A stretch of 64,000 nt of DNA from Pseudobutyrivibrio ruminis CF1b (GTDB lineage: Bacteria > Bacillota > Clostridia > Lachnospirales > Lachnospiraceae), in the NCBI RefSeq assembly GCF_000424005.1, contig NZ_AUJB01000010.1, positions 124,001 through 188,000 of the forward strand. Reading direction: 5' to 3'. Below, in pieces: positions 46,237 to 56,400 of the stretch; the first letter of the stretch is position 1, and each line of letters opens with the position of its first letter. A model generated the notes under the pieces. That model was not told the origin of the DNA. It saw only the letters and a list, made by a program, of their open reading frames with translations, and made no database searches. Both the position numbers and the translations under genes were made by a program.

Positions 46237-47631
46237 ATGAAAAAAAGAATTGTTAGTTTGCTTGTATTAGCAACAATGACAGCAACAATGTTTGCTGGCT
46301 GTGGCGGCTCTGATTCAGCTAACACAGAAGCTCCAGCAGACAGCGCAGCTGCAGAGACAGCGGATGCTGAAGTAGCAGCAGAGTTACCTGCAGACACAGG
46401 TAAGGTACTTAATATCCAGTGCTGGAATGATGAGTTCCAGTCAAGACTTAAGTCACACTATCCAGGATATGAGGAAGTTGACGCTACTCATGGTAAGATT
46501 GGTGATGTTGAGGTAGTTTGGACAATTACTCCTTCAACAGACAACGCATACCAGAACAACCTTGACGAGGCACTCCTCGCTCAGGAGTCAGCAGCAGCTG
46601 ATGATAAGGTTGATTTATTCTTAGTAGAAGCTGATTACGCTCTTAAGTATGTTGATACAGATTATGCTATGGCTCTTTCAGACCTCGGCATTACAGATGC
46701 AGATCTTGCAGATCAGTACACATATACACAGAGCATCGTTACAGATAGCAAGGGTAAGTTAAAGGGTTCTTCATGGCAGGCTTGCTCAGCTGGTCTTATC
46801 TACAACAGAGAAGCAGCTAAGGAAATTCTCGGAACAGATGATCCTGATGAAGTACAGGCAGCTGTATCTGATTGGAGCAAGTTCAATGAGACAGCAGCTA
46901 AGGCTGTAGAGGCTGGTTACACAATGTGTTCAGCAAACGATACATTCCGTACATACTCTAACAACGTATCTGGCAAGTGGGTACAGGATGGTAAGGTTGT
47001 AATTGATAAGAACATCGAGAAGTGGATTGATGATTCTAAGGAGCTTGTAGACGCAAAGGCTGAGAGCACAACAGACCTTTGGGGTGATGACTGGGCAAAG
47101 GGTAAGAATCCTGAAGGAAAGGTATTCTGCTACTTCGGACCAGCTTGGTTCTTCAACTTCTGCCTTAACGCAGATGATCCTGCTTCAATCGCTGGCCAGG
47201 GTGGCTGGGGATACTGTGTAGGACCACAGTCTTACTACTGTGGTGGTACATGGATCTGCGCTGCAACAGGTACAGACAATGCAAACCTTGTTAAGGATAT
47301 CATCCTTAAGATGACAACAGATAAGGGTATCCTTAAGGATATCGCTCAGCAGGATGCTGACTGTGTAAACAGCAAGTCAGTTCTTGCAGAACTTGCATCT
47401 GATGATTCAGGTAACCTTGATCTTCTTGGCGGACAGAACCCATACAAGCAGCTTGCTGATGGTGCTGAGAAGGTAGATCTTTCAAACATTTCTGCATATG
47501 ACCAGGGATGTAACGAAGAGCTTCAGAAGGCAGTTAAGAATTACTTCCTTGGCAACGCTACAAAGGACGAAGCACTTGATATGTTCAAGAAGGCAGTTGT
47601 TGAGAAGTATCCAGAGCTTACAGCAGAGTAA
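46237..47631 (+). CDS. Extracellular sugar-binding lipoprotein of the second transporter
   Basis: This 464-residue binding protein has a lipoprotein signal peptide with lipobox MFAGC (Cys22), an Ala/Glu/Asp-rich linker (about 25-50), and a family 1 sugar-binding domain with several aromatic residues in the binding half (YCGGTWICAATG, FCYFGPAWFFNF). Next to cellobiose phosphorylase it should bind cellobiose or cellodextrins. GGGAGG is a strong ribosome site, and codon use is strongly biased, so it is probably abundant. Confidence 0.9.
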   Translation: MKKRIVSLLVLATMTATMFAGCGGSDSANTEAPADSAAAETADAEVAAELPADTGKVLNIQCWNDEFQSRLKSHYPGYEEVDATHGKIGDVEVVWTITPSTDNAYQNNLDEALLAQESAAADDKVDLFLVEADYALKYVDTDYAMALSDLGITDADLADQYTYTQSIVTDSKGKLKGSSWQACSAGLIYNREAAKEILGTDDPDEVQAAVSDWSKFNETAAKAVEAGYTMCSANDTFRTYSNNVSGKWVQDGKVVIDKNIEKWIDDSKELVDAKAESTTDLWGDDWAKGKNPEGKVFCYFGPAWFFNFCLNADDPASIAGQGGWGYCVGPQSYYCGGTWICAATGTDNANLVKDIILKMTTDKGILKDIAQQDADCVNSKSVLAELASDDSGNLDLLGGQNPYKQLADGAEKVDLSNISAYDQGCNEELQKAVKNYFLGNATKDEALDMFKKAVVEKYPELTAE

Positions 47632-47665
47632 TTCGAAAATTACATTGCGGGAAATATAATAATGG

Positions 47666-47692
47666 GGGCGCATGGGTTAGGCCTGTGCGCCC
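47666..47692 (+). other. Intercistronic hairpin after the second binding protein
   Basis: GGGCGCA (47666-47672) pairs with TGCGCCC (47686-47692). No T run follows, so it is more likely an mRNA-end protector than a terminator. Confidence 0.65.
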
Positions 47693-47722
47693 TATATTAA
47701 AGAAATACAAAAGGGAGCACTT

Positions 47723-48631
47723 ATGAACAAGAAGAGCAAAGTAGTAAGCTACAACAAATGGGGCTACATTTTCTTAATACCATTTACTGTAATCTTTTTA
47801 ATTTTCCAGTTGGTGCCATTGGCTACAACTATTTACAATTCGTTTTTTGAGAATTACCGTTCAGGTCTTACTCAGATTGGCCCTAACTTCGTAGGGCTTC
47901 AGAATTATGGCACAATTATCGCAAACGGTGATTTGCCAACATATTTTGCTAACACAATGATTATGTGGTTAATGGGATTCATTCCACAGATTCTTCTTTC
48001 ATTACTGTTGGGAGCATGGTTTACAGATCCATCTCTTAGATTGAAATGTCAGACATTCTTCAAGACAGTAATCTATTTACCTAACTTAATCATGGCATCT
48101 GCTTTTGCGATGTTATTCTTTACATTGTTTGCAGATAGCGGTCCAATTAATTCAATGCTTTTACAGATTGGAGTTATTAGTAAGGCTTATCAATTTATGA
48201 GTCATGTATGGACAGTTCGAACACTGGTAGCTACAATGAACTGCCTTATGTGGTTTGGAAATACGACAATTCTTCTGATGGCCGGAATGTTGGGTATTGA
48301 CCCATCACTCTTTGAGGCTGCACAGGTAGATGGCGCTACATCTACTCAGATTTTCTATAGAATTACATTACCGCTGCTTCGACCAATTCTTATTTTTGTT
48401 ATGATTACATCACTTATTGGTGGTCTGCAGATGTTCGATGTTCCACAGATTTTAACAAACGGAACTGGAGATCCAATGCGTTCATCAATGACACTTATCA
48501 TGTACTTGAACAAGCATCTGTTCAGCAAGAACTACGGTTTAGCTGGTGCGCTTTCAGTATTCCTGTTTATCATAACTGGTATCCTGAGCTTGATTGTATT
48601 CAAGTTTACAAATTCAGATAAAGTGAAATAG
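47723..48631 (+). CDS. Sugar ABC transporter permease (MalF/UgpA-type, short)
   Basis: This 302-residue permease has six helices, with the first at about 13-32, and the EAA loop FEAAQVDGATSTQIFYRITL at about 196-215. It lacks the extra N-terminal helices of the first transporter's MalF-type subunit. It follows the second binding protein and is paired with the next permease. It should carry cellobiose or cellodextrins across the membrane. No ATPase gene is present, so a shared ATPase is expected. Confidence 0.9.
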   Translation: MNKKSKVVSYNKWGYIFLIPFTVIFLIFQLVPLATTIYNSFFENYRSGLTQIGPNFVGLQNYGTIIANGDLPTYFANTMIMWLMGFIPQILLSLLLGAWFTDPSLRLKCQTFFKTVIYLPNLIMASAFAMLFFTLFADSGPINSMLLQIGVISKAYQFMSHVWTVRTLVATMNCLMWFGNTTILLMAGMLGIDPSLFEAAQVDGATSTQIFYRITLPLLRPILIFVMITSLIGGLQMFDVPQILTNGTGDPMRSSMTLIMYLNKHLFSKNYGLAGALSVFLFIITGILSLIVFKFTNSDKVK

Positions 48632-48683
48632 TTTGTAGAAACTTCTATTGTAATGTTTAGATAGAAATAAGGAGAAATATATT

Positions 48684-49562
48684 ATGGATATGGCAGCAAA
48701 CGCAACTATAGCGGGAAAGAAAGACAATGGAGCTTCTGTTCACGCTAGACGTGTGGTATCATACGTAGTGCTTATTTTAATTTCCTTCTTGTGCCTGTTT
48801 TGGTTTTACGTATTATTTATTAATGCAACAAGAAGTAATTCAGAACTTAGTTTAGGATTTACTCCACTTCCAAGTACACACCTGGTAGAGAACTGGACTA
48901 ACTTAAGAAATGGAACACTTCCTATATTTAATGGATTAATTAATTCGCTTGTTATTGCAATTTTGACAGCAGGTCTTGCAACATACTTCTCTGCAATGAC
49001 AGCTTATGCAATCCATTGCTATGACTTCAAAGGAAAGAAGTTTATGTTTACCTTCATTCTTATGATTATGATGATTCCAACACAGGTAACTGTTCTTGGT
49101 TTCTTACAGTTAATCGGTAAGATGGGGCTTGATAACAACGCAGCTGCACTTATTGTGCCAGCAATTGCTTCACCAGCAGTATTCTTTTATATGAAGCAAT
49201 ACATGGATTCAACACTTCCTCTTTCACTTGTAGAGGCAGCCAGAATCGATGGATCTGGAGAGTTTAGAACATTTAATCAGATTGTAGTACCACTTATGAA
49301 GCCAGCTATTGCCGTACAGGCAATCTTCAGCTTCGTAAACAGCTGGAACAATTACTTCACTCCAGCACTTGTACTTCATGATGATACAAAGAAGACTCTT
49401 CCTATATTAATAGCTCAGTTACGTTCGGCAGATTGGCTTAAGTTTGATATGGGACAGGTTTACATGATGATTGCATTCTCAATCTTCCCTGTAATCATTG
49501 TTTACCTTATTCTTTCTAAGCACATCGTTGGTGGTGTAACTCTTGGTGGTGTAAAGGGCTAA
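48684..49562 (+). CDS. Sugar ABC transporter permease (MalG/UgpE-type)
   Basis: This 292-residue partner permease has an EAA loop VEAARIDGSGEFRTFNQIVV at about 179-198 and ends in the typical VGGVTLGGVKG. The N-terminal 25 residues are hydrophilic, then six helices follow. GGAGAAAT is the ribosome site. It is the last gene of the cellobiose transport operon and is followed by a structured, T-poor region and then a terminator. Confidence 0.9.
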   Translation: MDMAANATIAGKKDNGASVHARRVVSYVVLILISFLCLFWFYVLFINATRSNSELSLGFTPLPSTHLVENWTNLRNGTLPIFNGLINSLVIAILTAGLATYFSAMTAYAIHCYDFKGKKFMFTFILMIMMIPTQVTVLGFLQLIGKMGLDNNAAALIVPAIASPAVFFYMKQYMDSTLPLSLVEAARIDGSGEFRTFNQIVVPLMKPAIAVQAIFSFVNSWNNYFTPALVLHDDTKKTLPILIAQLRSADWLKFDMGQVYMMIAFSIFPVIIVYLILSKHIVGGVTLGGVKG

Positions 49563-49571
49563 TAGGAGGGG

Positions 49572-49650
49572 CCCACTTGTGGGAGGAACCTGTTAGCTAC
49601 AGCGGGCCTATTGCCGAAGGCAATTTGTATGGGCCCTGCTTTCCCGTAGC
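49572..49650 (+). other. Structured 3' region after the second transporter
   Basis: A hairpin CCCAC-TT-GTGGG (49572-49583) is followed by a larger nested fold: GCTAC/GTAGC outside (49596-49650), AGC-GGGCC against GGGCC-T-GCT within it (one bulge), and TTGCC-GAA-GGCAA at the tip. No poly-T follows. I do not recognise it as a known RNA; it may protect the operon mRNA end. Confidence 0.5.
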
Positions 49651-49670
49651 CTTAAAAAATGTATAATAGA

Positions 49671-49736
49671 AAAAGACTTGACAGTTCTTGCGTCGTGTGA
49701 TAAATTTAGCTAGCGACTAAGAAAAGCAGGTCTTTT
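49671..49736 (+). terminator. Terminator before the rpmG-secE-nusG operon
   Basis: AAAAGACTTG (49671-49680) pairs with CAGGTCTTTT (49727-49736), followed by more T residues. The 46-base loop includes a weaker GTCG/CGAC stem, and contains TTGACA (49678-49683). Confidence 0.6.
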
Positions 49737-49827
49737 TTTTATGCTCTTTTTTCGCCTCATCAAATTGTTCGCTATGATGAGTGAGTGTAAGTAAGACCAA
49801 AGTAGAATTATAACGGAGGTGGAAGTT

Positions 49828-49977
49828 GTGCGCACAAAGATAACATTGGCATGTACAGAATGCCAGCAGCGTAATTACAACATGACAAAAGACAAGAAGA
49901 CACACCCTGACAGAATGGAAACAAAGAAGTACTGCAGATTTTGCAAGAAACACACAATGCACAAGGAGACTAAATAG
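49828..49977 (+). CDS. rpmG: Ribosomal protein L33
   Basis: This 49-residue protein starts at GTG and is preceded by GGAGGTGGA. It reads [19 protein letters not shown], then KNKKT-like [27 protein letters not shown]. The four zinc-binding cysteines are present (CTEC and CRFC), so it is the zinc-containing form. It sits just before secE-nusG, the usual Firmicutes position. Confidence 0.95.
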   Translation: MRTKITLACTECQQRNYNMTKDKKTHPDRMETKKYCRFCKKHTMHKETK

Positions 49978-49995
49978 TCTAACGGGGGTGCTATT

Positions 49996-50193
49996 ATGGC
50001 AGAAGAGAAGAAAACCAAGTCAGGACGTTTCGCAGGTCTCAAGGCAGAATTTAACAAGATTGTCTGGGCAGACCCAACAGACGTGTCAAAGCAGACAACA
50101 GCAGTTGTTGCTGTGTCAGTAGTTGTAGCAGTGATCATCATCGTATTAGATGCAGTGATCAACAAAGGTGTAAATATCCTAGTTAATTTATAA
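49996..50193 (+). CDS. secE: SecE, preprotein translocase subunit
   Basis: This 65-residue protein is the small clamp subunit of the SecYEG channel. It has a charged N-terminus, the amphipathic segment RFAGLKAEFNKIVWADP (about 11-27) and one membrane helix (about 35-58), the short single-span form typical of Firmicutes. It lies between rpmG and nusG. Confidence 0.93.
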   Translation: MAEEKKTKSGRFAGLKAEFNKIVWADPTDVSKQTTAVVAVSVVVAVIIIVLDAVINKGVNILVNL

Positions 50194-50207
50194 TGGAGGC
50201 ATCGGAT

Positions 50208-50738
50208 ATGGCAGAGGCAAAGTGGTATGTAGTTCATACTTACTCAGGCTATGAGAACAAAGTCAAGACAAACATTGAAAAGGCTATCGAGACACAACAT
50301 CTCGAGGAGCAGATTCTTGATGTACGCGTACCTATGGTTGAGGTAACAGAGACAAAGGACGGCGTAAAGAAGCAAGTTTCAAAGAAGATGTACCCTGGTT
50401 ACGTTCTTATTGAGATGATTATGAATGACGAGACCTGGTACGTTGTCAGAAATACCAGAGGTGTTACAGGCTTCGTAGGACCAGGAAGCAAGCCAGTGCC
50501 ATTGTCAGAGGCAGAAGTTAAGGCTTACTTACTAGGTGATAACACTGAGAAAGTCAGCGTTGAGGTTGACTTCGAGGTTGGCGATACACTTAGCGTTATC
50601 GACGGTACATGGAAAGATACTGTTGGTGTTGTTAAGTCTATCAACGCTAAGAAGCAGACAGTTACAATCAGCGTTGAAATGTTCGGACGTGAGACTCCAG
50701 TAGAGATTGATTTCACGGACGTACGCAAATTAGATTAA
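50208..50738 (+). CDS. nusG: Transcription elongation/antitermination factor NusG
   Basis: This 176-residue protein joins RNA polymerase and couples it to the ribosome or pausing signals. It has the NGN domain ([43 protein letters not shown]) and the C-terminal KOW domain ([21 protein letters not shown]). ATG 50208 is preferred over the overlapping ATG 50193 because GGAGG lies 8 bases before it. Confidence 0.96.
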   Translation: MAEAKWYVVHTYSGYENKVKTNIEKAIETQHLEEQILDVRVPMVEVTETKDGVKKQVSKKMYPGYVLIEMIMNDETWYVVRNTRGVTGFVGPGSKPVPLSEAEVKAYLLGDNTEKVSVEVDFEVGDTLSVIDGTWKDTVGVVKSINAKKQTVTISVEMFGRETPVEIDFTDVRKLD

Positions 50739-50763
50739 GATTTTTTGCAGGAGGAATAGGATA

Positions 50764-51189
50764 ATGGCAAAGAAAATCGAAGGCTATATCAAGTTGCAGA
50801 TTCCAGCAGGCAAGGCTACACCAGCCCCACCTGTAGGTCCAGCACTTGGTCAGCACGGTGTAAATATCGTGGAGTTTACAAAACAGTTTAACGCAAAGAC
50901 AGCAGATATGGGAGATACAATCGTTCCTACAATCATCACTGTTTATGCAGATAGAAGCTTCAGCTTCATCACAAAGACTCCACCAGCAGCAGTTCTTATT
51001 AAGAAGGCATGCAAGATCCAGAAGGCATCTGGCACACCTAATAAGACAAAGGTTGCAAAGATCACAAAGGCTCAGGTTCAGGAGATCGCAGAGACAAAGA
51101 TGCCTGATCTTAACGCAGCTTCACTTGAGGCAGCTATGAGCATGATCGAGGGAACATGTAGATCAATGGGCGTTGAGGTTGTAGAGTAA
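50764..51189 (+). CDS. rplK: Ribosomal protein L11
   Basis: This 141-residue protein forms the GTPase-associated centre with 23S rRNA. It shows [29 protein letters not shown] and the C-terminal [12 protein letters not shown]-like end ([15 protein letters not shown]). GGAGGA is the ribosome site. It is followed by rplA. Confidence 0.98.
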   Translation: MAKKIEGYIKLQIPAGKATPAPPVGPALGQHGVNIVEFTKQFNAKTADMGDTIVPTIITVYADRSFSFITKTPPAAVLIKKACKIQKASGTPNKTKVAKITKAQVQEIAETKMPDLNAASLEAAMSMIEGTCRSMGVEVVE

Positions 51190-51271
51190 TCACAGCTTAG
51201 CGAAAACAACGTTCTTACTATTAATTATTGAGTGGGAGAGCTTAAGGCTCGATTAACCACAGGAGGTAAAC

Positions 51272-51967
51272 ATGAAAAGAGGAAAGAAATACGTTGCAGC
51301 TGTAGCTACATACGATAAGTCAGTTGCATACGATCCAGCAGAAGCAATCGCTCAGGTTAAGAAGAATGCTACTGCAAAATTTGATGAGACAATTGAGGCT
51401 CATATCAGAACTGGTTGTGACGGACGTCACGCAGAGCAGCAGATCCGTGGTGCTGTTGTACTTCCACACGGAACAGGTAAGTCAGTTAGAGTATTAGTAT
51501 TCGCTAAGGGTGCTAAGCTTGACGAGGCTCAGGCTGCTGGTGCTGATTTCGTTGGCGGCGAGGAGCTTATTCCAAAGATCCAGAACGAAGGATGGAATGA
51601 GTTCGATGCAGTAGTTGCTACACCAGACATGATGGGTGTTGTTGGTCGTCTCGGTCGTGTACTTGGACCTAGAGGACTTATGCCAAACCCTAAGGCTGGT
51701 ACAGTTACTATGGATGTTGCTAAGGCTGTTGAGGAAATCAAGGCAGGTAAGATTGAGTATAGACTTGATAAGACAAACATTATCCATGTACCTATCGGAA
51801 AGGCTTCTTTCTCAGAGGAGCAGTTAGCGGACAACTTCCAGACTCTTATGGATGCAATCAACAAGGCTAAGCCATCAAGCTTAAAGGGTCAGTACATTAA
51901 GAGCATTTCACTTGCTCCTACAATGGGACCTGGCGTTAAGCTTAATGTTGCAAAGGTTTCAAACTAA
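51272..51967 (+). CDS. rplA: Ribosomal protein L1
   Basis: This 231-residue protein forms the L1 stalk that moves deacylated tRNA out of the E site. It has [44 protein letters not shown] and the closing [16 protein letters not shown]1 often represses its own operon by binding the mRNA; no clear site was identified here. An AGGAGG site precedes the ATG. Confidence 0.98.
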   Translation: MKRGKKYVAAVATYDKSVAYDPAEAIAQVKKNATAKFDETIEAHIRTGCDGRHAEQQIRGAVVLPHGTGKSVRVLVFAKGAKLDEAQAAGADFVGGEELIPKIQNEGWNEFDAVVATPDMMGVVGRLGRVLGPRGLMPNPKAGTVTMDVAKAVEEIKAGKIEYRLDKTNIIHVPIGKASFSEEQLADNFQTLMDAINKAKPSSLKGQYIKSISLAPTMGPGVKLNVAKVSN

Positions 51968-51970
51968 TTG

Positions 51971-52130
51971 TTGACAATCCAATATACATAATGATATAAT
52001 GCACAAAGTTGTTGCCGAAGACAGCAGGTGGCGTTAGCCGTAAAGAGATTTATCTCTACCAGCCGAGGACGATTAAGTATTTATCGACTAATCAAACCTC
52101 TATGTCTTTATGGCATAGAGGTTTTTTAAT
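51971..52130 (+). promoter_or_regulatory. rplJL promoter and L10 autoregulatory leader
   Basis: TTGACA (51971-51976), 18 bp, TGA-TATAAT (51992-52000) is a strong extended promoter. The leader that follows has the L10-binding signature TTGCCGAAGACAGCAGGTGG and the downstream GCCGAGGACG, then a terminator-like hairpin AACCTCTATG / CATAGAGGTT with T run at 52095-52129. This is the known L10 leader layout, in which excess L10(L12) favours termination. Confidence 0.82.
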
Positions 52131-52182
52131 TACTTTATCCTCATATAAGCAACACAAAAATATTATAAGGAGGAAAAAATTC

Positions 52183-52755
52183 GTGGCAAAAGTTGAATTA
52201 AAGCAGCCAATCGTTGACGAGATTTCAGCACAGGTTAAAGATGCAGCTTCAGTTGTAGTTGTTGATGCTCGTGGACTTACAGTTGCAGAAGACACACAGT
52301 TACGTAAGCAGCTTCGTGAAGCTGGCGTTACATATAAGGTTTACAAGAACACTCTTATGAAGCGCGCTTTCGAAGGAACAGACTTTGCACAGCTTGACGA
52401 GGTTCTTGAAGGACCTAGCGCAATCGCTGTTTCAAAGGATGATGCTACAGCACCAGCAAGAATTCTTGCTAAGTTTGGTAAGACAGCTCAGAACCTTGAG
52501 ATCAAGGCAGGTGTAGTTGAAGGAACATTCTATGATGCAAAGGGTATGGCAGCAGTTGCAGCAGTACCAAGCAGAGAGGAACTTCTTTCAAAGTTACTTG
52601 GAAGCTTACAGTCACCAATCACAAACTTCGCTCGTGTTCTCAACCAGATCGCAGAGCAGGGTGGTGCATCTACAGAGGCACCTGCAGCAGAGGAAGCTCC
52701 AGCAGCAGAGGCAGAGGCACCAGCAGAGGAGCCAGCTGAGGCTCCAGCAGAGTAA
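52183..52755 (+). CDS. rplJ: Ribosomal protein L10 with an Ala/Glu/Pro tail
   Basis: This 190-residue protein starts at GTG 52183 behind AGGAGG; the open frame extends upstream through the leader, but that part is not translated. The core (about 1-163) has SVVVVDARGLTVAEDTQLRKQ and VYKNTLMKRAF and anchors L7/L12 dimers on the ribosome stalk. About 27 residues of Ala, Glu and Pro follow (EAPAAEEAPAAEAEAPAEE), an unusual end. L10 also represses its own operon through the leader upstream. Confidence 0.96.
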   Translation: MAKVELKQPIVDEISAQVKDAASVVVVDARGLTVAEDTQLRKQLREAGVTYKVYKNTLMKRAFEGTDFAQLDEVLEGPSAIAVSKDDATAPARILAKFGKTAQNLEIKAGVVEGTFYDAKGMAAVAAVPSREELLSKLLGSLQSPITNFARVLNQIAEQGGASTEAPAAEEAPAAEAEAPAEEPAEAPAE

Positions 52756-52814
52756 TTTAGAATACTCAAAACAAATTATTATTTATATTAATTTTTTAAT
52801 GGAGGAAAATTATC

Positions 52815-53189
52815 ATGGCAAAGATGACAACAGAAGAGTTTATCGCAGCTATCAAAGAGCTTAGCGTATTAGAGTTAAATGACCTTGTAAAGGCATGTGA
52901 GGAAGAGTTCGGCGTTTCTGCAGCAGCAGGCGTTGTAGTTGCAGCAGCAGCTGGCGATGCAGCAGCAGCTGAGGAGAAGGACGAGTTCGACGTAGAGCTT
53001 ACAGAAGTAGGTTCTGAGAAGGTTAAGGTTATCAAGGTTGTTCGTGAGGCAACTGGCCTTGGTCTTAAGGAAGCTAAGGAGCTCGTTGATGGCGCTCCTA
53101 AGGTTATCAAGGAAGCAGCTGATAAGGCTACAGCAGAGTCAATCAAGGCTCAGCTTGAGGAGATCGGTGCAAAGGTTACTCTTAAGTAA
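52815..53189 (+). CDS. rplL: Ribosomal protein L7/L12
   Basis: This 124-residue stalk protein has its N-terminal dimer helices ([20 protein letters not shown]), an Ala-rich hinge (about 35-55) and the C-terminal domain [20 protein letters not shown] that recruits translation factors. GGAGG precedes the ATG. The terminator that follows splits it from rpoB. Confidence 0.98.
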   Translation: MAKMTTEEFIAAIKELSVLELNDLVKACEEEFGVSAAAGVVVAAAAGDAAAAEEKDEFDVELTEVGSEKVKVIKVVREATGLGLKEAKELVDGAPKVIKEAADKATAESIKAQLEEIGAKVTLK

Positions 53190-53208
53190 TCATTGTTACG
53201 AATTTTCT

Positions 53209-53241
53209 ATTGGCAGGTCTTTAGGGACCTGCCAATTTTTT
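53209..53241 (+). terminator. rplJL terminator
   Basis: ATTGGCAGGTC (53209-53219) pairs perfectly with GACCTGCCAAT (53226-53236), with a T run after it. Confidence 0.95.
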
Positions 53242-53267
53242 GCTTTAAAATAAATACAATTTTTTTC

Positions 53268-53297
53268 TTGACTTTAGTATTGCATTTGGCATAGAAT
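53268..53297 (+). promoter_or_regulatory. rpoBC promoter
   Basis: TTGACT (53268-53273), 18 bp, TAGAAT (53292-53297). The leader to the rpoB ATG is about 115 bases. Confidence 0.7.
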
Positions 53298-53417
53298 GTA
53301 GTTTGCACTATTATGGTGCAGTGTGCATTCCTATGCCTTTTTTCATGGCAGGAAATATGCCACACTATTATTGAAAGATATATCCAAATTAAAAATAAAA
53401 TGAGAGGTGGAACGTCA

Positions 53418-56400
53418 ATGGAGAAAAACAGAATACGTCCAGTGAAAGCTGGAAAGAACTTGCGTATGAGTTACTCGAGACAAAAAGAGGTACTTGAGAT
53501 GCCTAATTTAATCGAGGTCCAGAAGAACAGTTACGACTGGTTCGTTAAGGACGGATTAAAGGAAGCATTTGCAGATATCTCACCTATTCAAGACAGGGGT
53601 AACCAGCTTGAATTGCATTTTGTTGACTTCACACTGTGTAAAGACGAGGTGAAGTACACAATTCCACAGTGCAAGGAGAGAGATGCAACATACGCAGCAC
53701 CTTTAAAGGTTAAAGTGCGCCTTGTAAACAAGGAGTCCGGCGATATGCAGGAGCACGAAATCTTCATGGGTGACTTGCCACTTATGACAGATACAGGCAC
53801 ATTCGTAATTAATGGAGCGGAGCGTGTTATCGTATCGCAGCTTGTTCGTTCACCAGGTATTTACTATGCAATTGGCCACGATAAAATCGGTAAGGAGTTA
53901 TATTCATGTACTGTAATCCCTAACCGTGGTGCTTGGCTTGAGTACGAGACAGATTCCAATGACGTTTTCTATGTTCGTGTAGACCGTAACAGAAAGGTAC
54001 CTGTTACAGTTCTTATTCGTGCTCTTGGCTTAGGAACTAACCAGGAAATTATTGATGTATTTGGCGAGGAGCCAAAGATTCTTGCTACATTTGCAAAGGA
54101 TCCAGCTATTACAGAGAAGAACCCACAGGGTAGCTACGAAGGAGGTCTTTTAGAGCTCTATCGTAGACTTCGTCCAGGTGAGCCTCTTGCTAAGGATAGC
54201 GCTGAGTCACTTATTCATGGTATGTTCTTTGACCCAAGACGTTACGATCTTGCAAAGGTTGGTCGTTATAAGTTCAATAAGAAGCTCATGCTCAGAAACC
54301 GTATTGCTGGTCATGTTCTTGCTGAGGACGTTATCGATACAACAACTGGCGAGATTATCGCTAAGGCTGGAGATAAGATTACACTTGAGATGGCCGATGA
54401 TATCCAGAACGCAGCTGTTACACATGTATTCATCCAGACTGAGACTCGCAACGTAAAGGTTCTTTCTAATATGATGGTAGACATCACAAAGTTCGTAGAT
54501 TGTGATGCTAAGGCTCTTGGTATTACAGAGCTCGTTTACTATCCAGTTCTTGAGAGAATTCTTTCAGAGAACACAACAAAAGAAGATATTGAGGATGCAA
54601 TTGCTCGTTCAGTAGCAGATCTTATTCCAAAGCACATCACTGTTGAGGATATTTTTGCATCTATTAACTATAACATGCACCTTGAGTACGCTATCGGTAA
54701 GGATGATGATATCGATCACCTTGGTAACCGTCGTATTCGTGCAGTTGGTGAGTTATTACAGAACCAGTACAGAATTGGTCTTTCACGTCTTGAGAAGGTT
54801 GTACGTGAGCGTATGACTACTCGTGATCTTGAGGACATTTCTCCACAGACACTCATCAACATTAAGCCTGTTACAGCTGCAATCAAAGAGTTCTTTGGTT
54901 CATCACAGTTGTCACAGTTCATGGATCAGAATAATCCACTTTCAGAGTTGACACATAAGAGACGTCTTTCAGCTCTTGGTCCTGGTGGTCTTTCAAGAGA
55001 CCGTGCAGGTTTCGAGGTTCGAGACGTTCACTATTCTCACTATGGACGTATGTGCCCTATCGAGACACCTGAAGGACCTAACATCGGTCTTATCAACTCT
55101 CTTGCTAGCTATGCTCGTATTAATGAGTATGGTTTTGTTGAGGCGCCATACAGACGTATTGATAAGTCAGACCCAGAGAATCCTCGCGTAACAGATGAGG
55201 TTATCTATATGACAGCTGACGAAGAAGATAACTATCACGTAGCACAGGCTAACGTCAAGCTTGATGAAGAAGGCCACTTCATGAGAAAGAACGTATCTGG
55301 TCGTTTCCGTGAGGAGACACAGGAGTACGATAAGAAGATGTTTGATTACATGGACGTATCTCCTAAGATGGTATTCTCAGTTGCTACAGCTTCAATTCCA
55401 TTCCTTCAGAACGATGACCCTACACGTGCCCTCATGGGATCAAACATGCAGCGTCAGGCCGTTCCACTTCTTACTACAGAAGCACCAGTTGTTGGTACAG
55501 GTATGGAGCCAAAGACAGCAGTCGATTCAGGTGTCTGCGTAGTTGCTAAGCGCGCAGGTATTGTTGAGATGTCTGAGACAAATAGAATTATCATTAAGGC
55601 TGACGAGGACGGAACTCGTGATGAGTACACACTCTTCAAGTTCACACGTTCTAACCAGTCTAACTGCTATAACCAGAGACCTATCGTATTCAAGGGCGAC
55701 CATGTAGAGGTTGGCGAGGTAATCGCTGATGGTCCTTCTACAAAGAATGGTGAGCTTGCCCTTGGTAAGAACCCACTTATTGGTTTCATGACATGGGAAG
55801 GTTATAACTACGAGGATGCTGTACTTCTTTCAGAGAGATTAGTACAGGATGATGTTTACACATCTATTCATATTGAAGAGTACGAGATTGATGCTCGTGA
55901 TACTAAGCTCGGACCAGAGGAAATCACTCGTGATGTAGCTGGTGTTGGTGATGATGCTCTTAAGGATCTTGATGAGAGCGGTATCATCCGTATCGGTGCT
56001 GAGGTTCGTGCAGGTGATATCCTTGTTGGTAAGGTTACACCTAAGGGAGAGACAGAGCGTACTCCAGAAGAGAGACTTCTTCTTGCAATCTTCGGTGAGA
56101 AGGCTAGAGAAGTTCGTGATACTTCACTTCGTGTACCACACGGAGCTTACGGTATCGTTGTTGATGCTAAGGTATTCACACGTGAGAATGGCGATGAGCT
56201 TTCTCCAGGTGTTAATAAGTCAGTACGTATCTACATCGCTCAGAAGAGAAAGATCGGTGTAGGTGATAAGATGGCCGGTCGTCACGGTAACAAGGGTGTA
56301 GTTTCCCGCGTGCTTCCAGTAGAGGATATGCCATATCTTCCAAACGGTCGTCCACTTGATATCGTACTTAACCCATTGGGCGTACCTTCACGTATGAACA

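Noticed and set aside
47916-47925. TTATCGCAAA inside a permease gene, same as the array arm
   Set aside because: It has no partner arm 47 bp away and lies in a normal coding frame; chance match.
49572-49650. Signal recognition particle RNA or tRNA in the folded region
   Set aside because: The conserved SRP tip GGAAGCAGCC and the tRNA T-loop pattern are both absent.
52009-52182. Upstream extension of the L10 frame
   Set aside because: The bases form the L10 leader and its terminator; GTG 52183 has AGGAGG.
53313-53417. ATG 53313 as the rpoB start
   Set aside because: The added residues are not RpoB-like and there is no ribosome site; ATG 53418 has one.
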